Shown here in pieces: positions 22,288-31,589 of a stretch of 64,000 nucleotides of DNA. The notes beneath the pieces are model-generated. The model ran no database searches. It saw only the letters and a program-made list of their open reading frames with translations, and was not told where the DNA came from. The stretch is from Catellatospora citrea. GTDB lineage: Bacteria; Actinomycetota; Actinomycetes; Mycobacteriales; Micromonosporaceae. The position numbers and the translations under genes were made by a program. Within the stretch, counting starts at the first letter, position 1. Each line of letters begins with the position of its first letter. Location: NCBI RefSeq assembly GCF_003610235.1, contig NZ_RAPR01000001.1, forward strand, positions 5,766,001 through 5,830,000, in the 5' to 3' direction.

Positions 22288-24980
22288 GCGCGACGTTGAC
22301 CCCTACGACCGACCTTGTCCTCGACTTCGCCGACATCGACGCCGGGATGCTGCCGGTGGTCGGCGGCAAGGCCGGCAACCTGGGCGTGCTGACCCGGGCC
22401 GGGCTGCCGGTGCCGCCCGGACTGTGCCTGACCACCGAGGCGTACCGGCTCGTCGCCGACACCGCGCACCTCGACGAGATCCACGAGGAGCTGGCGCGCA
22501 CCGCGCCGACCGACGTGCCCGCGCTCACCGCGCTGGCCGGGCGGGCGCGGGCGGCGCTGCTGGCCGCCCCGATCCCGGCGGGCATCGCCGCCGCGGTCGC
22601 GGCCGGGTACGCCCGGCTCGGCGACGACGTGCCGGTGGCGGTGCGCTCCTCGGCCACCGCCGAGGACCTGCCGTTCGCCAGCTTCGCCGGGCAGCAGGAC
22701 ACCTACCTCAACATCGTCGGCGGGGACGCCGTGCTCGACGCCGTACGCCGCTGCTGGGCGTCGCTGTGGACCGACCGGGCGGTGGTCTACCGGGCCACCC
22801 ACGCCATCGACAACCGCACGGTGCGCCTGGCCGTGGTCGTGCAGCGGATGGTCGACTCCGCCGTGGCCGGGGTGCTGTTCACCGCGAACCCGGTGACCGG
22901 GCGCCGGCGCCAGGCCGTCCTCGACGCCAGCCCCGGCCTCGGCGAGGCCGTCGTCTCCGGCGCGGTCAACCCCGACCACTTCGTGGTGGACACCGTGAGC
23001 GGGGTCATCCTCGACCGGCGGTTGGGGGACAAGCGGCTGGCCGTCCGGTCGCTGCCCGGCGGCGGCACCGAGCACGTCACGCTGCCCGCGGGCGGCGACA
23101 CCGCATGCGTCACCGACGCGCAGGTGCTCGCGCTGGCCGCGCTCGGCGACCGGGTCGAGGCGCACTACGGCGCGCCGCAGGACACCGAGTGGGCCATCGA
23201 CGGCGACGGGGCGCTGTGGCTGACCCAGGCCCGTCCCGTCACGACACTGTTCCCGCTGCCGGCGCACGCCCCGTCGGCCGGTGCGGACACCCGGGCCTAC
23301 TTCTGCTTCAGCGTCGCCCAGGGCCTGTACCGTCCGATCACGCCGATGGGCATGGCCGCGTTCCGGGTGGTCGCCTCGTCGGCGGCGCGCTTGTTCGGCT
23401 TCGGCGTCGCCGACCCGCTCGCCGGTCCGGCCGTGTTCGCCCCCGCCGGGCAGCGCCTGTTCATCGACGTCACCACTGCCGTACGCAGCACCATGGGCCG
23501 CACCCTGATCCCGAAGATCCTCGGGGTCATGGAGGCCCGCTCCGCGGCGATCTTCCTGGAGCTGTTCGAGGACCCGCGGTTCACGGTGACCCGCCGCTCG
23601 CGCCTGCCGTTCGTGCGCGTCGTCGGCCGGACGGCCGCGAAGCACCGGGTGCCGGTCCGGCTGGTGCAGGCGCTGGCCAAGCCGCAGCGCGGGCTGGCCG
23701 CGGTGGACCGGGTCGGGGCCGAGCTGGAGAGCCGGCTCGCCGCGCCGGAGCGGGCCACCGCCGCGCAGCGGCTGGACTTCGTCGAGCAGGTGCTCGGCAC
23801 CGAGGTCATTCCGCTGCTGCCCCGGGTCATGCCGGTGGCCGCGGCGGGCTTCGCCGCGCTCGGCATCGCCGACCGGCTGCTCGGGGCCGACGCCGCGGTC
23901 GGCGACGTGCAGGCCGTGCTGCGCGGCATCCCGCACAACGTCACCACCGACATGGACCTGGAGCTGTGGCACCTGGCGGTCCGACTGCGCGCCGACGACG
24001 CCACGGCGCGGCTGTTCGGCACGGCGAAGGTGGACGAGCTCGCGCACCGGTACACCGCCGGCACCATGCCCGCGCCGGCCCAGGCCGGGATCGCCGAGTT
24101 CCTGGCGCGGTACGGCCACCGCGCCGTCGCGGAGATCGACATGGGCATGCCGCGCTGGTCCGACGACCCGCGCTACCTCCTCGGCGTGCTCGCCAACTAC
24201 CTGCGGACGGACCCGGCAGACGGGGCCGCGCTGACGCCCGACCGGCTGTTCGCGCAGGGCGCGGCCGAGGCCGAGGCGATGGTGGACACCCTGGCCGGCC
24301 GGGCCGCCAAGCGCAGCCGCCTGCGCGGCAGGCTGGTGCGCGCCATGCTCGGCCGGGCGCGGCTGCTGGCCGGGGTGCGCGAGCTGCCCAAGTACTACAT
24401 GGTGCGGATCATCGCGGCCTGCCGGCAGCAGGTCGCCCTGGTCGGGGCCGAGCTGGCCAAGGAGGGGCGGCTCGCCGAGGCCGACGACGTGTTCTTCCTC
24501 GACCTGGCCGAGACGCGCGCGGCACTGTCCGGAACGGACCAGCGGGAGCTGGTCGAGGCGCGCCGCCGGGCGTACGACGAGGAGCTGCGCCGCCGTCACA
24601 TCCCGCGGGTGCTGCTGTCCGACGGCACCGAACCGTCGGCGAAGGCGGCCGCGGGCACCGCGGACGGCGCGTTGACGGGCACGCCCGCCTCGGCCGGGAC
24701 GGTCACCGGCACCGCCCGGGTGATCCTCGACCCGGTCGGCGCGCACCTGGAGCCCGGCGAGATCCTCGTCGCGCCGTCCACCGACCCCGGCTGGACCCCG
24801 CTGTTCCTCACCGCGGGCGGCCTGGTCATGGAGATGGGCGGGGCGAACTCGCACGGGGCCGTGGTCGCCCGCGAGTACGGCATCCCCGCGGTGGTCGGCG
24901 TCCCCGACGCCACCGCCCGCATCACCACCGGCCAGCAGATCACCGTCGACGGCGCCACCGGCACCATCACCCTCACCTGA
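22284..24980 (+). CDS. Rifampin-phosphotransferase-like PEP-utilising enzyme
   Basis: 898 residues. An ATP-grasp PPDK_N domain (about 10-320: VVGGKAGNLGVLTRAGLPVP, AVRSSATAEDLPFASFAGQQ, VVVQRMVDSAVAGVLFTANP), a long middle domain, and a C-terminal swivelling His domain with catalytic His857 (GGANSHGAVVAREYGIPAVV). This plan and these motifs match rifampin phosphotransferase (about 870 residues), which uses ATP to phosphorylate the drug's ansa-chain hydroxyl. Related proteins of unknown substrate exist, so resistance is inferred. I find no rifamycin-associated element upstream; control by the adjacent MarR protein is more likely. ATG 22284 chosen from the ATGA overlap. Confidence 0.85.
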   Translation: MSATLTPTTDLVLDFADIDAGMLPVVGGKAGNLGVLTRAGLPVPPGLCLTTEAYRLVADTAHLDEIHEELARTAPTDVPALTALAGRARAALLAAPIPAGIAAAVAAGYARLGDDVPVAVRSSATAEDLPFASFAGQQDTYLNIVGGDAVLDAVRRCWASLWTDRAVVYRATHAIDNRTVRLAVVVQRMVDSAVAGVLFTANPVTGRRRQAVLDASPGLGEAVVSGAVNPDHFVVDTVSGVILDRRLGDKRLAVRSLPGGGTEHVTLPAGGDTACVTDAQVLALAALGDRVEAHYGAPQDTEWAIDGDGALWLTQARPVTTLFPLPAHAPSAGADTRAYFCFSVAQGLYRPITPMGMAAFRVVASSAARLFGFGVADPLAGPAVFAPAGQRLFIDVTTAVRSTMGRTLIPKILGVMEARSAAIFLELFEDPRFTVTRRSRLPFVRVVGRTAAKHRVPVRLVQALAKPQRGLAAVDRVGAELESRLAAPERATAAQRLDFVEQVLGTEVIPLLPRVMPVAAAGFAALGIADRLLGADAAVGDVQAVLRGIPHNVTTDMDLELWHLAVRLRADDATARLFGTAKVDELAHRYTAGTMPAPAQAGIAEFLARYGHRAVAEIDMGMPRWSDDPRYLLGVLANYLRTDPADGAALTPDRLFAQGAAEAEAMVDTLAGRAAKRSRLRGRLVRAMLGRARLLAGVRELPKYYMVRIIAACRQQVALVGAELAKEGRLAEADDVFFLDLAETRAALSGTDQRELVEARRRAYDEELRRRHIPRVLLSDGTEPSAKAAAGTADGALTGTPASAGTVTGTARVILDPVGAHLEPGEILVAPSTDPGWTPLFLTAGGLVMEMGGANSHGAVVAREYGIPAVVGVPDATARITTGQQITVDGATGTITLT

Positions 24981-25056
24981 CCCACCCATCCCCACCCGGG
25001 CGGCCCGCCACCCCAGCGGGCCGCCCCGCACTGCCGCCCTCCGCCGCTCCACCTGC

Positions 25057-25119
25057 CGCAACTCTTAAAGAGTCGCGGTCTCAGCAGGCCGGTGAGGGCG
25101 CGACTCTTTAAGAGTTGCG
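25057..25119. repeat. Palindromic repeat family 2, copy 1
   Basis: Perfect 21-bp arms, CGCAACTCTTAAAGAG at the start (25057) and CTCTTTAAGAGTTGCG at the end (25119), with a 21-nt loop and a GCCAGAGGG tail. Other copies lie at 32122-32180 and 41902-41964. It lies in the gap where the rph-like gene (plus) and the DUF6232 gene (minus) converge, so it probably ends both transcripts. Confidence 0.85.
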
Positions 25120-25145
25120 CCAGAGGGCGGGGGCGGGGGCGGGGG

Positions 25146-25643
25146 TTATTGGCCGAGGGCGCGTTGGAGGGCTCGGTAGATCTTGCCGAAGCGGGCGGCG
25201 TCGTCGATGCGCAGCAGGAGGATCTGGGTGCCCTGGGTCTCGGCCCAGACCTCGTAGATGGCGTTGCCGCGGTCGTAGCTGTCGTCGACGCGGTGCAGGG
25301 CCCACTCCCAGAGCAGCGGCACCAGGCCGAGCACCAGTAGCAGCACCGCCACCAGCAGCAGGGTGTCACGCGGGAACGGCAGTTTGCCGAGTGCGGCGGC
25401 GACGCGGGACTCGCCGTACGCGGATGCGATCAGCCCGATCAGCGCGACGAACCCGGCGAAGGCGGACAGGATCATCAGCAGGTTGAGGATCCCGCGCCCG
25501 GCCGTGCGGCGGCGCACCTGCCAGTCGGGGCGCTCCTGGCGGTGCCAGACGTAGCGCAGCTCGGAGAGGCGGAACCGGCGGTCCTCGACCTGTATGTACG
25601 TCGAGGTCACCGCCACCGTCTCATCACGATAGTAGGTGATCAC
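25146..25643 (-). CDS. DUF6232 membrane protein
   Basis: 165 residues. N-terminal YYRDETVAVTSTYIQVEDRR and FRLSELRYVWHRQERPDW, two membrane helices at about 50-75 and 90-115, then a C-terminal domain with SYDRGNAIYEVWAE and DAARFGKIYRALQRAL. This is the actinobacterial DUF6232 family, often found next to effector or antibiotic loci; function unknown. Stop 26 bp from the family 2 repeat. Confidence 0.8.
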   Translation of the reverse strand: MITYYRDETVAVTSTYIQVEDRRFRLSELRYVWHRQERPDWQVRRRTAGRGILNLLMILSAFAGFVALIGLIASAYGESRVAAALGKLPFPRDTLLLVAVLLLVLGLVPLLWEWALHRVDDSYDRGNAIYEVWAETQGTQILLLRIDDAARFGKIYRALQRALGQ

Positions 25644-25723
25644 GACCCCTCCGACGCTTCAGCGTTGTCTTAGGATCGCGCAGAGTGACCAAGTCGTCCG
25701 TGAGTGAATCCGCCCCGCCCTCG

Positions 25724-25800
25724 ATCAGCGGACTTGCCGGGCACCTGTGCGTATCTTGGTCGCGCTTTCGCACACCTGCCTGGCAAGTCGGGCGATCTTG
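25724..25800. repeat. Large imperfect palindrome in 228-bp gap
   Basis: GATC..., GACTTGCC (25731-25738) and TGTGCG (25746-25751) pair with CGCACA (25769-25774), GGCAAGTC (25782-25789) and GATC (25793-25796), in nested order. Single copy in this window. It lies between the divergent DUF6232 and DUF2203 genes, so it is not a terminator; a regulatory site or another dispersed repeat is possible. Confidence 0.5.
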
Positions 25801-25871
25801 CGAGACGCCGCGGCCCGCGACGGCGAGGGGGTGTCGCCCGGGAGCTGGCGCGGGGTCGACATACTGGGACG

Positions 25872-26222
25872 ATGTTCACCCTGGACGAAGCGCGCACCCG
25901 GCTCGCCGCGCTGATGCCGCAGCTCGAAGAGCTCATCGGCGTACGTGCCGACCTCGCCGAGCTGCGCGCCGATCTGGACGGCGGCGGGCACAGCGAGCTG
26001 GGCGGGCTGGCCGAGGCCAAGGCGCTCGAAGCGCGGCTCTACGCCGCGCTGGAGGAGATCGCCGACGCCGACATCGAGGTCAAGGGCTTCGCCCCGCTGC
26101 TGCTGGACTTCCCCGGCGAGCTCGACGGCCGTCCGGTGCGCTGGTGCTGGCTGGAAGGCGACGACGGCATCGACTGGTATCACCGCAGCGACACCGGCTT
26201 CGCGGGCCGCCGCCCCTGCTGA
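25872..26222 (+). CDS. DUF2203 protein
   Basis: 116 residues. MFTLDEARTRLAALMPQLEE opens and VRWCWLEGDDGIDWYHRSDT then GFAGRRP closes: the DUF2203 family, a small helical protein with a conserved C-terminal W-H motif, function unknown. ATG at 25872 chosen because CATACT ends 6 nt upstream. It converges on the GGDEF-EAL gene with only 8 bp between the stops. Confidence 0.88.
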   Translation: MFTLDEARTRLAALMPQLEELIGVRADLAELRADLDGGGHSELGGLAEAKALEARLYAALEEIADADIEVKGFAPLLLDFPGELDGRPVRWCWLEGDDGIDWYHRSDTGFAGRRPC

Positions 26223-26230
26223 CGGCGGGG

Positions 26231-28525
26231 TCAGCCGCCGCGCTGGGCGCGGGCGGGCATCTGCTCCTGGGGGCGCAGCAGCAGCCCCGCCTGGGCGGCG
26301 GGCAGCGGCCGGGACAGCAGGTAGCCCTGTCCGAGGCGGCAGCCCAGGGCCCGCAGTGCCGCGCGCTGGTCCTCGGTCTCGATGCCCTCGGCGATGGCGA
26401 CCAGCCCGAGCGAGTCGGCGATGGCCAGGATGGCCCGCACGATGCTCAGGTCGAGGTGGCCGCCCCCGGGACCGGTGACCCCGCTGACGAAGGACTTGTC
26501 GATCTTCAGGATCTCGATCGGCAGCCGCTTGAGGTAGCTCAGGTTCGAGTACGCCGTGCCGAAGTCGTCGAGCACCAGGTGCACCCCGGCCGCGCCGAGC
26601 GCCCCGGCGTACTCGGTGACCTCGTGGCGCAGGTAGCTGTGCTCGGTGATCTCCAGCCAGATGTCGGCGGGGTGCAGCCCGGCGGCCCGGATGACGTCGA
26701 GCGTGCGCTCGGCGGCGCGGGACTGGTGCAGCTGCACGGGGGAGAGGTTGACGCTCATGCCCAGGCCGCGGCCCTCGGGCAGGCGGTGCCACTGGGCGAG
26801 CTGGCGGCAGGCCTGCGCCAGCACCCACTGGCCGATCTCGACGATGGCCCCGGTCTCCTCGGCCAGCGGGATGAACACGTCCGGCGGCACCGTGCCGTGG
26901 TGCGGGTGGGTCCAGCGCAGCAGCGCCTCGAAGGCGACGATGGCGCGGGTGTCCAGCGCGAAGATCGGCTGGTACGCCAGGTGCAGCTGGCCGCGGGAGC
27001 GCGCGAGCAGCAGCTCGGAGCGCAGGTCCAGCCGGTCGCGGGAGCGGTGCGAGGCGTCCTCGTCGAACACCTCGACCTGGCCGCTGCCGCGGGCCTTGGC
27101 CACGTACATGGCCGCGTCGGCGTCGCGCAGCATGGTGCTCGGCGTCGCCTGCCCGCGGATGCCGAGCACACCGCCGATGCTGGCGGACACGTGCACCTGC
27201 TCGCCGCTGACCACGAGCCGGTCGTCCAGGTCGGCGCAGACCCGGGCCCCGATCTCGGCGACCTCGGACAGCTGCTTGACCCCGTCGAGCACGATGACGA
27301 ACTCGTCGCCGCCGAACCGGGCGAGCAGGTCGTCGGGGCGTACGCTGCTGCGTAGCCGGTCGGCCACCTGCATCAGCAGCTCGTCGCCGGCCTCGTGGCC
27401 GAGCAGGTCGTTGACGGCCTTGAACCCGTCGAGGTCGCAGAAGAGCACGCCGACCCGGGTCGCCTCGTCGGCGGACAGCAGCGTGTCCAGGCGCGACACC
27501 AGCGCGCTGCGGTTGGCCAGGCCGGTGAGCGGGTCGCGGGTGGCCCGGTCGGCGAGCGCGCGGTACAGCTCGGCGTTGGTGAGCGCGACGCCGAGGTAGT
27601 TCGCGAAGATCGTCATGATTTCGAGGGTGCCCTTGGCGAACAGCCGGGGGCGCTCGCGTCCGGCGCACAGCAGGGTGGTCGCGCCGTTCTCCCGGGAGAC
27701 GGCGACCTTCAGCATCTCGGGCAGCCCGGCATCGCAGGTGGGCAGGTCGTCGAGGCTCTTCGCGGGGACCGGCCAGGCCGCGACGTGCTCGGGTGGCAGG
27801 CCGCGGTGGGCGCGCAGCTGCCCCTGGCCGCCCTCGACGGTGACCACCCAGGCCCGGTCCGCGCCGGTGAGCCGGAGCAGCAGCCCGGCGGCCTCGTCGA
27901 GCAGCGGCTCCACCTCCAGGTGACGGGCCAGCAGGTGGCCGTAGTGGGCCAGCTGCTCGATGATCGCGTGGCGCTCGCGCTCCTCCAGCGCCATGTGCAG
28001 GCGCGCCGCCACCGAGGTCAGCATGCGCAGGTCGGCGACGGCGAACGGCTGGTCCAGGCTGCGGAACAGGATGAGCAGGGTGTCGGCGTACGGCTCGGTC
28101 GACAGCGGGATCCACGCGGCCGACCGGATGCCCAGTCCCGCCACCGAACCCGGGGCGTCCTCGCCGGGCATGTCGCCGTGCAGGGCGGCCGGCTCGGCGG
28201 TGGTCAGCGTGCGGCGGGCGGCCTCGCCCACCGGCCAGCCCTCGGTGTATGCCGGGTCGTCCTCGGGCAGCCCGCACGACGCGGACACGATGAGCCGGTC
28301 CTCGGTCACCCGGGCCATGCAGACGACGTCGGCGAAGAAGGCGTCGGACAGCTCGTTCAGCATGTCGCCGATCAGCTCCGCCGAGCCGGCCGGGCGGCCC
28401 AGCAGGTCCAGCAGCTGGATGAGCCGCGTGGTGTCGCGGTAGGCGTCGCGGGCCGCGTCGACGGCCTCGGCAAGCTGCCGCCTGAGCTGCTCGGTCTCGC
28501 TGTCGGCGGGCACGGCGGCGGTCAC
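26231..28525 (-). CDS. GAF-GAF-GGDEF-EAL cyclic-di-GMP enzyme
   Basis: 764 residues. A coiled start, two GAF-like domains (about 40-185 and 200-320), a GGDEF domain with intact RFGGDEF at 404-409, and an EAL domain with EALLRW at 533-538, NLSPVQL, LEITEHS, LDDFGTAYSNLSYLKRLPIE and AEGIETED. Both active sites are complete, so it may make and break c-di-GMP depending on the signal. No membrane segment. Its ATG overlaps the stop of the FIST gene (ATGA), making one operon; in Streptomyces c-di-GMP controls development via BldD, and a similar role is inferred. Confidence 0.95.
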   Translation of the reverse strand: MTAAVPADSETEQLRRQLAEAVDAARDAYRDTTRLIQLLDLLGRPAGSAELIGDMLNELSDAFFADVVCMARVTEDRLIVSASCGLPEDDPAYTEGWPVGEAARRTLTTAEPAALHGDMPGEDAPGSVAGLGIRSAAWIPLSTEPYADTLLILFRSLDQPFAVADLRMLTSVAARLHMALEERERHAIIEQLAHYGHLLARHLEVEPLLDEAAGLLLRLTGADRAWVVTVEGGQGQLRAHRGLPPEHVAAWPVPAKSLDDLPTCDAGLPEMLKVAVSRENGATTLLCAGRERPRLFAKGTLEIMTIFANYLGVALTNAELYRALADRATRDPLTGLANRSALVSRLDTLLSADEATRVGVLFCDLDGFKAVNDLLGHEAGDELLMQVADRLRSSVRPDDLLARFGGDEFVIVLDGVKQLSEVAEIGARVCADLDDRLVVSGEQVHVSASIGGVLGIRGQATPSTMLRDADAAMYVAKARGSGQVEVFDEDASHRSRDRLDLRSELLLARSRGQLHLAYQPIFALDTRAIVAFEALLRWTHPHHGTVPPDVFIPLAEETGAIVEIGQWVLAQACRQLAQWHRLPEGRGLGMSVNLSPVQLHQSRAAERTLDVIRAAGLHPADIWLEITEHSYLRHEVTEYAGALGAAGVHLVLDDFGTAYSNLSYLKRLPIEILKIDKSFVSGVTGPGGGHLDLSIVRAILAIADSLGLVAIAEGIETEDQRAALRALGCRLGQGYLLSRPLPAAQAGLLLRPQEQMPARAQRGG

Positions 28526-29745
28526 AGCGCGATCGCGGTCAGGGTCGCGTTGTGGTATCCGGCGACGCGGGTGGTCCGGGCGAACTCGCCGTAGGTGTAG
28601 AAGCCGAACGTCGCCACGTCACCGGCGGCGTCCTGGATCAGCGCCGCCTCCTCGGCGCCCTGCTCGGCCAGCACGTCGAGGCGGGCGACGCAGCTGAACG
28701 CCAGCAGCACCGACGCGTCGCGGTCGGCCAGGCTCCGGCGGACCACGTCGCCGGTGACCCGCAGCAGGTCCTCGGCGCGGCAGGACACGATCTGGACCGG
28801 GGCGTACAGCGGCAGCGGGCTGAACGTCTTGAGCAGGCCGTCGTCGTCGATGTACGCGCCGCGGATCAGCTTGCTCCCGTCGGGCTGGATGAGCCCGAAG
28901 GCGTACGCCGACAGGTAGCCGGGCGCGGGTTTGATCAGGCCGGGGCGTTCGAAGTTGACGTCGTCGTGGAAGTGCTCGCGGAACACCTCGACCGCGGGGC
29001 GGCCGGCGATCTCCTGGATCTCCAGGCCGTCGGACTTGGTGACCAGCAGCGGCAGGCCCACGTCGTGCCAGCCGTGCTCGGCGACGACCGACAGCGGCAC
29101 CGGTGCGGCGATCCAGACGGCGGTGGCCCCGCCGTCGGTGAGCACGTTGTCGTTCTCGAACACGCAGGTGCGGATGAGCAGGCGGTCGTCGCCGGCGCTG
29201 CCGCCGACCACGGGCACCGGCGCGCCGAGCACCTTGTGCACGCCGTTGAGCAGCTCCTGCTGGTGACCGGCCAGTCCGGTGGTGAGCAGCAGCAGCGCGG
29301 CGTGCGCGGCCGGTTCGGGCCCGGCGGCGGCGCGCGCGGCCCGGGCCAGGCGCTGCCCGGCCTGATCGCCGTCCTCGGTGACGCCGGTGACCGAGGCCAC
29401 GCCGAAGCGGTACGGCCCGGCCGACAGCGCGAGCACGGACACCCCGAGGCCGGGGTTGATCAGCCGGCCGTCGTGGAACTGCCCGCTGGTCGTGGCGCCG
29501 ACCAGGGGCGCCTTGCCGGTGGCCCGCCGCACCGCGTGCAGCAGGGCGATCAGGTCGTAGGAGACGGAGGCGTACATGATGATCAACTCTGGTGGCGTGC
29601 CGTGCAGGCCGGCCAGGGCCTCGGCGGCGGCGGCCCGCCCGGCCGTGACCGCGTCGGCGGCGTCGCTGTAGCCCACCCCGACGCGCAGTGGCTCGGTGGC
29701 GGTCGCACAGGCGCCGGGCCGGGGTGCGGGTATGTCGACAGGCAT
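28522..29745 (-). CDS. FIST-domain sensor protein
   Basis: 407 residues made of FIST_N (about 20-240: VGVGYSDAADAVTAGRAAAA, LVGATTSGQF, VLALSAGPYRFGVASV, VVGGSAGDD) and FIST_C (about 240-385). FIST domains bind small ligands, proposed to be amino acids, or haem/NO in NosP proteins. No transmitter of its own; the coupled GGDEF-EAL gene downstream is the natural output. AGGAG lies 6 nt before the ATG at 29745. Confidence 0.92.
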   Translation of the reverse strand: MPVDIPAPRPGACATATEPLRVGVGYSDAADAVTAGRAAAAEALAGLHGTPPELIIMYASVSYDLIALLHAVRRATGKAPLVGATTSGQFHDGRLINPGLGVSVLALSAGPYRFGVASVTGVTEDGDQAGQRLARAARAAAGPEPAAHAALLLLTTGLAGHQQELLNGVHKVLGAPVPVVGGSAGDDRLLIRTCVFENDNVLTDGGATAVWIAAPVPLSVVAEHGWHDVGLPLLVTKSDGLEIQEIAGRPAVEVFREHFHDDVNFERPGLIKPAPGYLSAYAFGLIQPDGSKLIRGAYIDDDGLLKTFSPLPLYAPVQIVSCRAEDLLRVTGDVVRRSLADRDASVLLAFSCVARLDVLAEQGAEEAALIQDAAGDVATFGFYTYGEFARTTRVAGYHNATLTAIAL

Positions 29746-29768
29746 GATCACTCCTAGCGCCCGACGGA

Positions 29769-29782
29769 GGCCCGTACGGGCC
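29769..29782. promoter_or_regulatory. Perfect palindrome upstream of the FIST operon
   Basis: GGCCCGTACGGGCC, a 14-bp perfect palindrome 24 bp upstream of the FIST start, in the 103-bp gap before the transporter gene. As DNA it could be an operator; it could also help end transcripts of the upstream gene. Seen only once. Confidence 0.35.
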
Positions 29783-29848
29783 GCCTGACCTGGCACTTCA
29801 CAAAGCGACCATAACTCGCTAACCGGTCAGTACGCCAAAGATCACGCC

Positions 29849-31534
29849 TCATGGCAGCGCCCCCGCCAGTGCCACGATCAGCGGTCCCAGCAGCGGCAGG
29901 AGCACCGCGGAGAAGGCATAGACGATGGTGTACGCCATCAGGGGTGTGCTGTTGCCCGCGGCCTTGCGCACCGCGTCGACCGCGGGCGTGCTGCACTGCT
30001 GGCCCGCGATGGCCCCGGCGACCAGCGGCGCGGGCAGCTTCATCAGCCGACCGCCCACCCACAGGCTCAGCAGCGCCGGGATCACGGTGACCAGCACCGC
30101 GATCACCGGCAGCAGCACGCCGTACCGCTTGAGCAGGGTGATCGCGGCCGGGCCCGCGCTGAGCCCGACCGCGCAGACGAACGTGGCCAGCCCGAACTGC
30201 TGGATCACCTGCGCGGCGGCGGGATGGTACTGCCCGTAGGTGGGGTGCCGGGCCCGCAGCCAGCCGAAGAACAGCCCGCTGAACAGGCAGCCCCCGCCGA
30301 TGCCCAGCGACAGCGGCACCCCGCCCATCGGCACCGACAGCTGTCCGACCAGCATGCCGACCACGACGCCGAGCGCGATGAAGCTCAGATCCGCCTTGAC
30401 CGCCGGGTCGATGCGCACCCCCAGCAGCGGGGTGTACGCGTCCAGGTCGTGCGCCGCGCCGGTGAGCCGCACCGTGTCGCCGGTGGTGATGCCGGTGTGC
30501 GGCTTGATCGGCAGGTCGTGCTCCATCCGGGACAGGCCGGTGACGAACACGCCGCGTGGCGGGACCTGCTGGTGCAGCCGTTCCAGCGTCCAGCCGCGAA
30601 AGCGCGGATCGGTGATGACGACCTCGGCCACGTCCAGGCTCAGCGGGTCGCCCCCGCTGCCGAGGGTCTCCGGCCCGATCAGCTCCTCCGCCTGCAGCAG
30701 CGCCTCCCGCCTGCCGACCAGCACGATCCGGTCCCCGGTCTGCAGCACCATGCCGGGCTCGACCGGCGTGATCTCGCCACCGCGACGCAGCCGCTCCACC
30801 GCCGCGTCCGGGCCCAGCGCCTCCGCCAGCTGCGTGAGAGTGCGCCCGTGCGCCGCCGTGACCTCGTACACCCGCCCCACGACGCCGGGCACCGCCCGGG
30901 TCGTGCTCTCCGACCGCTCGGGCTCGCCGCCCAGCTCGCGCCACAGCGCGAGGGCCTGCTCGCGCAGGTCGACCCGCATCAGCATGGGCACGAACTGGCT
31001 GGTGAACAGGATGAGCGTGACCAGACTGAAGATGTACGCGATCGAGTACGCGGTGGCCAGGTTGGACTGCAGCTCGTGGATCCGCGCGGGGCCGACGGGC
31101 AGCGCGCCGATCGCCTCCCCGGCGGTGCCGAGGACCGACGACGACGTCGTCCCGCCGGCCAGCAGCCCGGCCGCGGTGCCCTGGTCCAGCCGCAGCGCCA
31201 CGGTCGCCACGCAGACCAGCGCGACCAGCGTGACCACCTGGATCACGGTGAAGACGGCATACCGCAGCGCCTTGCGGTTGAGGCTCGCGAAGAACGACGG
31301 CCCGGCCAGGTAACCCAGCGTGAAGATGAACAGGGCGAACGCGACGTTGCGCAGCTCCGGGCTCAGGGTGACGTCGAGCATGCCGACGGCGAGCGCGACC
31401 AGCAGCGTGCCGGCCACCCCGCCGAGCGTGATTTTCCAGAAGTGCGCCCGGCCGAGCGTGAAGCCGGCCGCCAGGCAGGTGAACAGGGCCAGCCCGGGGA
31501 TGCTGCGCAGCAGGTCGCCCAGCCAGTCGAGCAC
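29849..31534 (-). CDS. AspT/YidE-family transporter with RCK_C domains
   Basis: 561 residues. Two blocks of about five membrane helices (1-170 and 365-555) flank a soluble centre with two TrkA_C/RCK_C modules (about 200-285 and 290-370; GDRIVLVGRREALLQAEELI, GDTVRLTGAAHDLDAYTPLL). GLLAGGTTSSSVLGTA and AGQQCSTPAVDA are the conserved re-entrant loops of the aspartate:alanine exchanger family. Substrate unknown. An earlier in-frame GTG at 31561 exists, but TAATAT (31571-31566) ends 3 nt before it, so the start at 31534 is preferred. Confidence 0.88.
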   Translation of the reverse strand: MLDWLGDLLRSIPGLALFTCLAAGFTLGRAHFWKITLGGVAGTLLVALAVGMLDVTLSPELRNVAFALFIFTLGYLAGPSFFASLNRKALRYAVFTVIQVVTLVALVCVATVALRLDQGTAAGLLAGGTTSSSVLGTAGEAIGALPVGPARIHELQSNLATAYSIAYIFSLVTLILFTSQFVPMLMRVDLREQALALWRELGGEPERSESTTRAVPGVVGRVYEVTAAHGRTLTQLAEALGPDAAVERLRRGGEITPVEPGMVLQTGDRIVLVGRREALLQAEELIGPETLGSGGDPLSLDVAEVVITDPRFRGWTLERLHQQVPPRGVFVTGLSRMEHDLPIKPHTGITTGDTVRLTGAAHDLDAYTPLLGVRIDPAVKADLSFIALGVVVGMLVGQLSVPMGGVPLSLGIGGGCLFSGLFFGWLRARHPTYGQYHPAAAQVIQQFGLATFVCAVGLSAGPAAITLLKRYGVLLPVIAVLVTVIPALLSLWVGGRLMKLPAPLVAGAIAGQQCSTPAVDAVRKAAGNSTPLMAYTIVYAFSAVLLPLLGPLIVALAGALP

Positions 31535-31589
31535 CCCGCACCCCCGCCCCCATGAGTCCACCTCATATTAGGACAAATGGTGACGGAGG

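Noticed and set aside
18376..25061. Very long open frames on the minus strand opposite the egt genes and the rph-like gene (up to about 960 codons)
   Set aside because: They are antisense shadows caused by third-position GC bias; the plus-strand proteins have clear families and motifs, the minus readings have none.
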